64,000 nucleotides of DNA from Clostridiales bacterium (lineage in GTDB: Bacteria > Bacillota > Clostridia > Christensenellales > Aristaeellaceae): positions 1 through 64,000 of the forward strand of contig DUQZ01000062.1 in NCBI GenBank assembly GCA_012837525.1. Reading direction: 5' to 3'. The notes beneath the pieces are model-generated. The model made no database searches and had not been told where the DNA came from. It worked only from the letters and a program-made list of their open reading frames with translations. How positions within the stretch are numbered: the stretch's first letter is position 1; each line of letters opens with the position of its first letter. Positions 17,452 to 24,901 of the stretch are shown piece after piece. A program made the translations under genes and the position numbers.

Positions 17452-18936
17452 TTACCCTATGGGCTTCATGGTGGGGAACAACAACACATCGCGGATGGAT
17501 GGATTGTCCGTGAGCAGCATAATGAGCCGGTCAACGCCAATGCCGATGCCGCCGGTGGGGGGCAGACCATACTCCAGCGCGTTGAGGTAATCCTCATCCA
17601 CAGAGGCGTTCGCGCCGCCCAACTTCCTGCGCTCCTCCACCTGGCGGGTAAAGCGCTCGCGCTGGTCGATTGGGTCATTTAATTCGGAGAACCCGTTGGC
17701 GAACTCCGCGCCAACGATGAACAGCTCAAAGCGTTCCGTCAAACGCGGATCCGAGGGCTTGCGCTTGGCCAGGGGGGAGATTTCAACCGGGTAGTCCACA
17801 ATGAAGGTGGGCTGGACCAGCTTGTGCTCCACATACTCGTCAAACAATTCCGCCAGGCAGTCACCGCGCGTGAAATGCGGCTCCGTCTTGATGTTGCGTT
17901 CCTTCAGGCAGGCCCTGGCTTCCTCATCGGATTGCCAGGCGAAAAAATCAATGCCGGATTCTTTTTTGACCGCTTCCGCCATGCCAATACGCGGCCAGGG
18001 CGAGGTGAAATCCACCTCCTGCCCCTGGTAGGTGATCTTTGTACTGCCGCAGACTTCCAGCGCGGTTTCACGGATCAAGTCCTCACACAGGTTCATGATG
18101 TCCTCATAATCCGCGTAAGCCTGGTACATTTCAATGGTGGTAAACTCCGGATTGTGCTTGGTGGACATACCCTCGTTGCGGAAGATGCGGCCCAGCTCAT
18201 ACACCTTGTCAAAGCCGCCAACCACCAGGCGTTTTAAATACAACTCGGTCTCCACGCGCAGGAACATATCAATATCCAGCGTGTTGTGATGGGTCTTGAA
18301 AGGGCGGGCGGCCGCGCCGATTTCCAGCGTGTGCAAAATGGGCGTGTCCACTTCCAAAAAGCCGCGGCTGTCAGAAAAGCGGCGGATGGCGTTGATGATT
18401 TTGGTGCGTTTGATAAAGGTCTCACGCACCTCCGGGTTGACGATCATATCCAGATACCGCTGACGGTAGCGCAGGTCCATATCCTGCAGGCCGTGCCATT
18501 TTTCCGGCAGGGGCTTTAAGCATTTGCACAGCAGCTCCAACTTCTCCGCATGCACGCTTACCTCACCAGTTTTGGTGATGAAAGCCTTGCCCGTGATGCC
18601 CAGGATGTCGCCCAGGTCGTAATTTTTAAACATGGTATAGGCATCCACACCAATATCATCCCTGCGGACGTACACCTGGATTTTGCCTTCCTGGTCCTGA
18701 ATATGGCCGAAGGACGCCTTGCCCATCACCCTGCGGCTCATCATACGGCCAGCGATGGCCACCTGCTGGCCGTCCAGCTGCTCTATGCCATCCTTGATGT
18801 CCTTGCTGGTATGGCTGACGGGGTAGCTGGTCACCTGGTAGGGGCTGTTATCCTGCGCGATGAGTTCCGCCAATTTGGCGCGGCGGATGCCCTCCTGCTC
18901 GGAAAAGGATTGGACCTGCTCGGTATGCTCTGACAT
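17452..18936 (-). CDS. lysS: Lysyl-tRNA synthetase (class II)
   Basis: Charges tRNA(Lys). The 494 residues include the N-terminal OB-fold anticodon domain (about 60-170) and the class II catalytic core: motif 2 FRNEGMSTKHNPEFTTIEMY near 270 and motif 3 GIGIGVDRLIMLLTD near the C-terminus. Length and motifs are complete. ATG follows AAGGAGC and lies 9 bp after greA. greA-lysS adjacency is known in several Firmicutes. No T-box leader is seen, so control is presumably through the greA promoter. Confidence 0.98.
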   Translation of the reverse strand: MSEHTEQVQSFSEQEGIRRAKLAELIAQDNSPYQVTSYPVSHTSKDIKDGIEQLDGQQVAIAGRMMSRRVMGKASFGHIQDQEGKIQVYVRRDDIGVDAYTMFKNYDLGDILGITGKAFITKTGEVSVHAEKLELLCKCLKPLPEKWHGLQDMDLRYRQRYLDMIVNPEVRETFIKRTKIINAIRRFSDSRGFLEVDTPILHTLEIGAAARPFKTHHNTLDIDMFLRVETELYLKRLVVGGFDKVYELGRIFRNEGMSTKHNPEFTTIEMYQAYADYEDIMNLCEDLIRETALEVCGSTKITYQGQEVDFTSPWPRIGMAEAVKKESGIDFFAWQSDEEARACLKERNIKTEPHFTRGDCLAELFDEYVEHKLVQPTFIVDYPVEISPLAKRKPSDPRLTERFELFIVGAEFANGFSELNDPIDQRERFTRQVEERRKLGGANASVDEDYLNALEYGLPPTGGIGIGVDRLIMLLTDNPSIRDVLLFPTMKPIG

Positions 18937-18945
18937 GGATGCTCC

Positions 18946-19443
18946 TTATTTTTTGTGTTGGATATCTTTGATCTTGAGGGTAATCATCCCGCCCGGCGCG
19001 TTCACCTTGACGGTCTGCCCCTTCTTTTTGCCCAGCAGGGCAGCGCCCATGGGGCTTTCGTTGGAGATGCGGTTGTTCAAGGGGTCGGATTCCCTGGCGC
19101 CGACGATGGTGTATTCCACCTCTTCCTTGAACTCGTCATCATACACGCGCACTGTGGTGCCGATGTTGACGCGGTCCGTGGCGACCTCGGAATCATCAAT
19201 CACTAGGGCTGTGCGGATGGTGTTCTCCAGGTCGATGATCTCCGCTTCCAAACGGGATTGCTCGTTCTTGGCTTCGTCATATTCAGCGTTCTCACTTAAA
19301 TCACCAAAACCGCGCGCGATAGCGATTTGCTCGGCCACTTCAGCCCGGCGGATGGTGGAGAGGTATTGCAGCTTCTCCTCCAGCTTTTTCATGCCTTCAA
19401 CGGATACAACCGTTTTATTGCTGTGTTCGTGTACATTACTCAT
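18946..19443 (-). CDS. greA: Transcription elongation factor GreA
   Basis: GreA rescues backtracked RNA polymerase by stimulating transcript cleavage. The N-terminal coiled coil (about 15-80) carries the tip motif GFGDLSENAEYDEAK with the acidic residues needed for activity; the C-terminal FKBP-like domain has NRISNESPMGAALLGKKKG. I prefer ATG 19443 (165 residues) because GGAG lies 8 bases upstream; a GTG 9 bases earlier overlaps that site. It heads the greA-lysS-unknown-HAD/tmk-mnmA operon, with a good promoter at 19551-19579 and a structured leader. Confidence 0.95.
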   Translation of the reverse strand: MSNVHEHSNKTVVSVEGMKKLEEKLQYLSTIRRAEVAEQIAIARGFGDLSENAEYDEAKNEQSRLEAEIIDLENTIRTALVIDDSEVATDRVNIGTTVRVYDDEFKEEVEYTIVGARESDPLNNRISNESPMGAALLGKKKGQTVKVNAPGGMITLKIKDIQHKK

Positions 19444-19484
19444 TGGCTTCACTCCAGTTTCTTGCTTTCACAATAATGATGTAT

Positions 19485-19504
19485 CGGCTGCCATCTGGCA
19501 GCCG
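19485..19504 (-). other. Perfect hairpin in the greA leader
   Basis: CGGCTGCCA-TC-TGGCAGCCG, two 9-base arms with a two-base centre, lies in the 5' leader of greA. On the greA strand it is not followed by a T-run, so it is not a simple terminator. A second inverted repeat (AGCATTC 19511-19517, GAATGCT 19539-19545) lies between it and the promoter. Confidence 0.6.
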
Positions 19505-19550
19505 TTAACAAGCATTCCAGAAAATAAAACATATTCAAGAATGCTGGCCT

Positions 19551-19579
19551 ATTATACTGAATTTGTAAAATAAATGCAA
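19551..19579 (-). promoter_or_regulatory. Promoter of the greA-lysS operon
   Basis: Minus strand TTGCAT (19579-19574) and TATAAT (19556-19551) with 17-bp spacing, an excellent housekeeping promoter. Its -35 begins 14 bp after the stop of the upstream ABC gene. The predicted start gives a leader of about 100 bases. Confidence 0.8.
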
Positions 19580-19592
19580 GCAATCACCCAGT

Positions 19593-21374
19593 TTATGCCT
19601 GCATGAAGCGCGCCTGCGCCTCACACAGCTGCCGGTAATGCCCATTTGGCAAGCGGATCAATTCCTCATGGCTGCCCTGCTCCGCGATTTTGCCGTCTTC
19701 AATCACCAAAATCAAGTCAGCGTTACGGATGGTGGATAGGCGGTGGGCGATGACAAAACTGGTACGGTTCTTCAGCAGGATATCAAGCGCCCGCTGGATT
19801 TCAAGCTCGGTCTTGGTATCAACGGAGGAGGTCGCTTCATCCAGAATTAAAATCTTTGGGTCATTCAACAGCGCGCGGGCAAAGGATACCAGCTGCTTTT
19901 GGCCCGTGGACAGGGAGGTCCCCCGTTCGCTCACTTCGGTTTGGTAACCCTTTGGCATCTGCATAATAAACGCGTCAGCGCCTACCGCGCGCGCGGCGGC
20001 GATGACCTCCTCATCGCTGGCATTCAGCCGTCCGTAGCGGATGTTTTCCATGATGGTGCCGGAAAAAGTGAAGCTGTCCTGCTGCATGACGCTCATCTGG
20101 GTGCGCAGGCTGTCAAGTTTGACATCCCGGATGTCGTACCCGTCAATCTTCACACTGCCTTTTGTCACGTCATAAAAGCGGCTGATCAGGTTGACGATGG
20201 TGGTCTTTCCCGCCCCTGTCTCACCCACCAGGGCGACGGTCTGCCCAGGCTTGACATGCAGGCTGACATCATTTAACACCACCTTGTCCTGGTTGTAGGC
20301 GAAGGTGACGTGGTCAAACACGACCTGGCCAGATATGGGCGGCAGGTCCTTCGCCTGGTCGCTGTCACGCACCCTGGGTACCTCATCCATGATTTCATAG
20401 ATGCGTTCCAGGGACGCGGAGGCGGCAAGCAGGTTGTTGTAAAAATTGCTCAACATATTCAGCGGCATCCAGATGCGGTTGAGATACCATAACACCAACA
20501 GCAAATCTGCCAGCTGCAAGCCCTGGTCCATGAACTGCACGCCGAAATAGTACACCAAGACCGTGCCGATGGTGCCAGTGACATCCAGGGAGGACCAGAA
20601 GCCCGCGTTGTACTTGATGGCGCGCATCCAGCCGGTGCGGATCTCATCATTGGCGCCTTCAAAAATCTGCGCGTTTTCTTCCTCGCGCACAAAGAACTGG
20701 GTTACGCGCACGCCGGAGAGCGCTTCGTGCAAATAGCCGTTCATGTTGCTGCGTTTGCTGCGCACAAATTGCCAGTTTTTGCTCATGACGCGCTTGAAAC
20801 GGAAGATAAGGTACAGCAGCAGGGGCATGATGCACAGGCCGATTAGGGTAAGCTTCCAGTTAACCGCCAGCATAATTGCCAACAACAGGATCACCGTGAG
20901 CGCGTTGATTAATACATCCACAATGCCGTTTGTGAACAGGTCATTGAGCGCGTTGACGTCATTCACCACGCGCACCAGGATTTTGCCCGCCGAATGGGTG
21001 TCAAAGAAACTGAAGGACAGGGACTGGATATGCGCGAACAAGTCCTCCCGCAGGGTGGACAAGGCCCTGCGCCCCGAGAAATCCATCAGCCGCACACGGT
21101 AGCGCGTAAACAGCGCGCCCAAAGCCGCCAGCGCTGCCATCCCCAGCAGGATAACCCAAATGCCGCTGTACTCGCCCTCCTCCAGCATGCCAATGGCCCG
21201 GCTCATCAGATAAGGGGAGCCAAGGGAGGCGAAGGTGGCGATAACCATCACCAAAAGCGCCAGCATGACCTGCTTTTTGTATGGCTTGAGGTAGCCCATC
21301 AGCCGCATGAACTGACTTTTATTAAACGGACGCTCCAGGACTTCATCGTCCAGTTGACGCAAGGCGCGGGCCAT
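19593..21374 (-). CDS. Heterodimeric ABC exporter, second half-transporter
   Basis: 593 residues: a six-helix ABC exporter domain (about 1-330) and an ATPase domain. Walker A GETGAGKT and Walker B LILDEATSSVD are canonical, with the catalytic Glu. The signature is the variant LSTGQ instead of LSGGQ. This pairs with the Asp-substituted site of the upstream subunit, as in heterodimeric exporters with one weak and one active site. I chose ATG 21374 because its TAATG overlap with the upstream stop and GGAGG site fit; the longer frame lies inside the neighbour. The substrate (drug, lipid or peptide) cannot be told. Confidence 0.92.
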   Translation of the reverse strand: MARALRQLDDEVLERPFNKSQFMRLMGYLKPYKKQVMLALLVMVIATFASLGSPYLMSRAIGMLEEGEYSGIWVILLGMAALAALGALFTRYRVRLMDFSGRRALSTLREDLFAHIQSLSFSFFDTHSAGKILVRVVNDVNALNDLFTNGIVDVLINALTVILLLAIMLAVNWKLTLIGLCIMPLLLYLIFRFKRVMSKNWQFVRSKRSNMNGYLHEALSGVRVTQFFVREEENAQIFEGANDEIRTGWMRAIKYNAGFWSSLDVTGTIGTVLVYYFGVQFMDQGLQLADLLLVLWYLNRIWMPLNMLSNFYNNLLAASASLERIYEIMDEVPRVRDSDQAKDLPPISGQVVFDHVTFAYNQDKVVLNDVSLHVKPGQTVALVGETGAGKTTIVNLISRFYDVTKGSVKIDGYDIRDVKLDSLRTQMSVMQQDSFTFSGTIMENIRYGRLNASDEEVIAAARAVGADAFIMQMPKGYQTEVSERGTSLSTGQKQLVSFARALLNDPKILILDEATSSVDTKTELEIQRALDILLKNRTSFVIAHRLSTIRNADLILVIEDGKIAEQGSHEELIRLPNGHYRQLCEAQARFMQA

Positions 21375-23116
21375 TAGGCAACACCTCCTTCCCCGGTGAT
21401 CGCCGTCAGTTGATCCTGCCACATCTGGTAGTATTCCCCTTTTTTGGCCAGCAGCTCTGCATGTGTGCCGCGCTCCACAATCTCCCCCTGGTTGAGGACA
21501 AGAATCAGATCCGCGTTTTTGACGGAGGAAATGCGGTGGGCAATGATGAAGGTGGTCTTGCCCTTTGAGGAGTGCTCCAGGTGTTGCTGAATCAAATATT
21601 CCGTTTGCATATCAACAGCACTTGTGGAATCATCAAACACCAGGATGTTTGGCTCAATCAACAGGGCGCGGGCAATGGCTGTGCGCTGCTTTTGACCGCC
21701 GGAGAGACCGATGCCCCGCTCACCCACCACGGTTTCGTACTTGTGCGGCATCTCCTCAATAAAGTCTTCTGCCTGCGCGGCACGGGCGGCTGTGACCACC
21801 TCTTCCAGCTGCGCGTTTGGTTTGCCAAAGCGGATGTTTTCAAACAGGGATTCGGAGAAAAGGAAGGTTTCCTGCGGCACATACCCGATATGTTTACGCA
21901 GGTCCTGCAACCTTTGCTTGCGCACATCAACCCCGTCCACCAGCACACGGCCGGCGTTCACATCATAGCTGCGCGCCATCAGGCGTACGAGGCTGGTTTT
22001 CCCGGCCCCTGTCGCGCCCATGATGCCAATGGTCTGGCCGGCCTCCGCCACAAAGCTGATGTCCTTTAAAACAGCCTGATCATCGTACTGGAAAGTGACA
22101 TTCTCAAACTCTACCCTGCCGCTGCGCTGCGGAACCTGCACAGGCTGCTCATCATCCTTGATTCTGGGGCCCAGATCCATATAGAAAAAGACCTTTTCTG
22201 CGCTTGTGGATGCCATTGTCATGCCGTTGATGAGCTGTGACAGCATGCGCATGGGTTGGGTAAGCATCCAGATATAGCCAGTTACACCAACCAGGGTGCC
22301 CAGATCCATCTGCCCAGCGGCCATCAAAATGGCGCCTGTAGCCAGCACCAGCGGCGTGCAGATCTCAGACAACCCCTGCATGATGGGGACATAGGTGGAC
22401 CAGACGTCAGTCACCTTGAGGTTCATTTCCAGCAGTTTCTGGTTTTCTTTGGTGAAGAGCTCTTTCTCATGCTCTTCCCTCACGAAGGCCTTCACGACAT
22501 GAATGCCGGACAGGTTTTCCTGCACCCTTGTGTTTAACTCGGCGCTTTGCTCACGCACTTCACGGAACATGGGCCGGACCCGCTTGCGGAAACGGAAGGC
22601 AACAATCGCGATGAAAGGCAGGGTGCTGAGAATGCTGAGCGCTGCCTGCCAGGAAAGTGTAAACATAAAGATTAAGGCGCCAAAAAAGGTGACGCCCTGC
22701 TCAAACAAGGTGATGAGGCCAACCGCCAGATAATTCCGGATGCCCTCCAAATCCCCTGTCATGCGGGACATGATCTCACCCACGCGGTTTTGATCAAAAA
22801 AACTGAAGGACAGCCGCTGCAGATGACGGAACAAGCCAGTCCGCAGATCGTAAGCGACACACTGTGACGCGCGTTCCATCAAGAGGACGCGCAAAAACCC
22901 GCTGATTGCGCGGAAGACAACCAGCCCCAGCAGCGCGATGCACAGCTGAACCAAGATGTCATGCTGGCCCGCGATGATGACATCATTGACAATCATCCGG
23001 GTAATCAGCGGCTGAACCAGACGGCTGATGATGACAATAATCTGGAAGAAAAATGCGGAATATACCAAAAGCCGATAGGGTTTGAGCAAGCCCAAAATCC
23101 GGCGCATCGAACTCAT
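21374..23116 (-). CDS. Heterodimeric ABC exporter, first half-transporter
   Basis: 580 residues: six transmembrane helices (about 1-310) followed by an ATPase domain. Walker A GATGAGKT and signature LSGGQKQRTAIARAL are canonical, but Walker B reads ILVFDDSTSAVD, with Asp where the catalytic Glu should be. That marks this as the degenerate half of a heterodimer, and the next gene supplies the Glu. SD GGGAGGG lies 5 bases before the ATG. The stop overlaps the next ATG by one base. Its promoter overlaps the preceding terminator (see 23145-23173). Confidence 0.92.
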   Translation of the reverse strand: MSSMRRILGLLKPYRLLVYSAFFFQIIVIISRLVQPLITRMIVNDVIIAGQHDILVQLCIALLGLVVFRAISGFLRVLLMERASQCVAYDLRTGLFRHLQRLSFSFFDQNRVGEIMSRMTGDLEGIRNYLAVGLITLFEQGVTFFGALIFMFTLSWQAALSILSTLPFIAIVAFRFRKRVRPMFREVREQSAELNTRVQENLSGIHVVKAFVREEHEKELFTKENQKLLEMNLKVTDVWSTYVPIMQGLSEICTPLVLATGAILMAAGQMDLGTLVGVTGYIWMLTQPMRMLSQLINGMTMASTSAEKVFFYMDLGPRIKDDEQPVQVPQRSGRVEFENVTFQYDDQAVLKDISFVAEAGQTIGIMGATGAGKTSLVRLMARSYDVNAGRVLVDGVDVRKQRLQDLRKHIGYVPQETFLFSESLFENIRFGKPNAQLEEVVTAARAAQAEDFIEEMPHKYETVVGERGIGLSGGQKQRTAIARALLIEPNILVFDDSTSAVDMQTEYLIQQHLEHSSKGKTTFIIAHRISSVKNADLILVLNQGEIVERGTHAELLAKKGEYYQMWQDQLTAITGEGGVA

Positions 23117-23144
23117 GAAAACCCTCCCAACCCCTTTTTACTGC

Positions 23145-23173
23145 ATAATAACAAGGAGAAGGGAGCGCGTCAA
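23145..23173 (-). promoter_or_regulatory. Promoter of the ABC exporter pair
   Basis: Minus strand TTGACG (23173-23168) and TATTAT (23150-23145) spaced by 17 bp. The -35 hexamer lies inside the loop and descending arm of the terminator hairpin at 23161-23189. Confidence 0.65.
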
Positions 23174-23189
23174 GGAATGACGCGCTCCC
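23161..23189 (-). terminator. Terminator of the GH65-M55-isomerase operon
   Basis: Perfect 12-bp arms GGGAGCGCGTCA (23161-23172) and TGACGCGCTCCC (23178-23189) with a 5-base loop. On the minus strand the stem is followed by TTCTCCTTGTTATT, moderately T-rich. Confidence 0.75.
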
Positions 23190-23227
23190 AGTTGGATTAT
23201 GCTTGTATTTAATTTAATAAGTTTAAA

Positions 23228-24070
23228 TTAAACAAAGAATGTGCGCAAATACTCAACCGCCTTACGGATGTCGCCTTCGGGGTCCTCCCCCACTTCGCGC
23301 TCAATGGTCAGAAAGCCTGTATAGCCAATGTCCTCAAGCGCCTGCAGATAGCGTTTGAAATCCACATCGCCCTCACCCAGCGGCAACTCCTGGAAGGAGG
23401 AGCTGTCCAGGGACTCCTCATACACGATGCCGTATACCTTCTCTGGCTCACGGTAGTACAGCCGCTTGCCATCCTTGGCGTGCGTGTGCACGATATAATC
23501 CTTCAGGGTATGCACCGCCTCAACCGGGTCATCCCCCGTCACCATCACCAGGTTGGCTGGGTCCATGTTGACGGATACACCGCGGGAGTTGAGTGAATCC
23601 AAAAAGCCCTTCAACACCTTTGAGGTTTCCGGCCCTGTTTCCACCGCGAAGCGCGCTTTGACGCTGTCGGCATATTGCGCCAGTTCACTGCAGGCATCCT
23701 GCATGATCTTGTACCGCGGGTGGTTGTTGTCCTCCGGCACCACGCCGATGTGGGTGGTCACAATGCCGCATTCCCATTCCAGGGACAGGTCCACAATCCG
23801 CTTTGACTGCTCAATCAATTCAGGGTTCTTTTCCAGGTTGCCAAAGCCATGGCCCAAATCCCCGCATAAGGCGGAGATCACAAGCCCCTTGTCCTTCACC
23901 TGCTGCAAAAATTCCTTGCGCTGGCTGGCGTTTAAGTTTTGCGGGGCCAATTCACCCCGGGTTGTATACACCTGAATGCCCTGCACGCCCAGGTCATGGG
24001 CTTTGTTGAGCGCCTCGTTGATAGGCAGGCGGAAGGACTCCAGCATGACACCGATTGGAAAACTACGCAT
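23228..24070 (-). CDS. Sugar phosphate isomerase/epimerase (TIM barrel)
   Basis: 280 residues of the AP-endonuclease-2-like TIM-barrel family (COG1082), cytoplasmic enzymes that isomerise or epimerise sugars with a divalent metal. Metal-ligand candidates are Glu in FAVETGPETS, Asp in SVNMDPANLVMV, His in HTHAKDGKR and Glu in LTIEREVGEDP, each in the expected order. ATG follows AAAGGAGG. It comes 30 bp after the M55 gene and is the last gene before the terminator. With a GH65 phosphorylase upstream it is probably part of sugar use, but its true substrate is not readable. Confidence 0.88.
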   Translation of the reverse strand: MRSFPIGVMLESFRLPINEALNKAHDLGVQGIQVYTTRGELAPQNLNASQRKEFLQQVKDKGLVISALCGDLGHGFGNLEKNPELIEQSKRIVDLSLEWECGIVTTHIGVVPEDNNHPRYKIMQDACSELAQYADSVKARFAVETGPETSKVLKGFLDSLNSRGVSVNMDPANLVMVTGDDPVEAVHTLKDYIVHTHAKDGKRLYYREPEKVYGIVYEESLDSSSFQELPLGEGDVDFKRYLQALEDIGYTGFLTIEREVGEDPEGDIRKAVEYLRTFFV

Positions 24071-24100
24071 CTTGTTTCCTCCTTTTTTACATGTATTATA

Positions 24101-24901
24101 TCACAGACAAAAGTGCATCATGCGCAGGACCTCGTACCAATCCTCCGCCTCATAGCGCAGGGTATGCGCGTCCATGCGCTTCACACCCGGATAAAAGCCG
24201 GACTGATAGGCCTTCGCGTGATCGCGGAAACGCACATCCACCCGGAAGGTTTCCGGCAGCTTGATCATAAACTCTTCCCGCGGCTCCATGCAGGCGGTTT
24301 TGACCGCCTCCTTGATCTGCGCGATGGCCTTCTCCGGGTGGATGCTGAGCACCAGGTTGCCGGTACCCCGGTTGACCTCCACCGTTTTGAGGGAAGGGAT
24401 GATGGTTTTCATCTTGCCGCAGATGCCGACATCACCCGACATCGCGATGACTGGCACCTGCACCCTGGCGGCGGTGTAGGCGTTGATCTGCCCTTCGCTC
24501 AAGGGCTCCCCGTTGAGGGAAATCCAGGATATTCCCAGGCTCATCGTGTGCGCAAGCGGCGTCTCACCGCTGCCGGCCGCGTCGTGATAGCCGGTGAACA
24601 CAGCGGCATGGTAGGAATCGTCAATACCTGTCATCATGCACAAGGGGTCCTGCCCCCAGCCGCGCATCAATTGCACCTGCTTGGGCAGAAAGGACCAGTC
24701 AATGTTGCGCGCGCTGTCGTGGGCGTCCCGCACCAGCACAAAATCCATGCCGCCTTCCAGCGCGCCCTCGCAGGCGGCGCCGACCTCACGGCTCATGCGC
24801 TGGGCAAATTTATCATAATCCAGTTTGCCCTTGGTGACCTCATCCCAGGTGCCTGCCCCGCACGTACCCTCCATATCGGCGGAAATAAACAGCTTTTTCA
24901 A
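24101..24901 (-). CDS. M55 family D-aminopeptidase (DppA-like)
   Basis: 266 residues, close to B. subtilis DppA (274). DppA is a zinc enzyme that removes D-amino acids from D-Ala peptides. The family start KLFISADMEGTCG supplies Asp and Glu; further ligand candidates are His in VRDAHDSARN, His in FTGYHDAAGS and Glu in NGEPLSEGQINAY. I chose TTG 24901 because it gives the canonical DppA beginning and GGAGG lies 7 bases upstream; the longer ATG form starts inside the GH65 gene. It overlaps that gene's stop as TTGA. A role in recycling peptidoglycan peptides is likely. Confidence 0.92.
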   Translation of the reverse strand: MKKLFISADMEGTCGAGTWDEVTKGKLDYDKFAQRMSREVGAACEGALEGGMDFVLVRDAHDSARNIDWSFLPKQVQLMRGWGQDPLCMMTGIDDSYHAAVFTGYHDAAGSGETPLAHTMSLGISWISLNGEPLSEGQINAYTAARVQVPVIAMSGDVGICGKMKTIIPSLKTVEVNRGTGNLVLSIHPEKAIAQIKEAVKTACMEPREEFMIKLPETFRVDVRFRDHAKAYQSGFYPGVKRMDAHTLRYEAEDWYEVLRMMHFCL

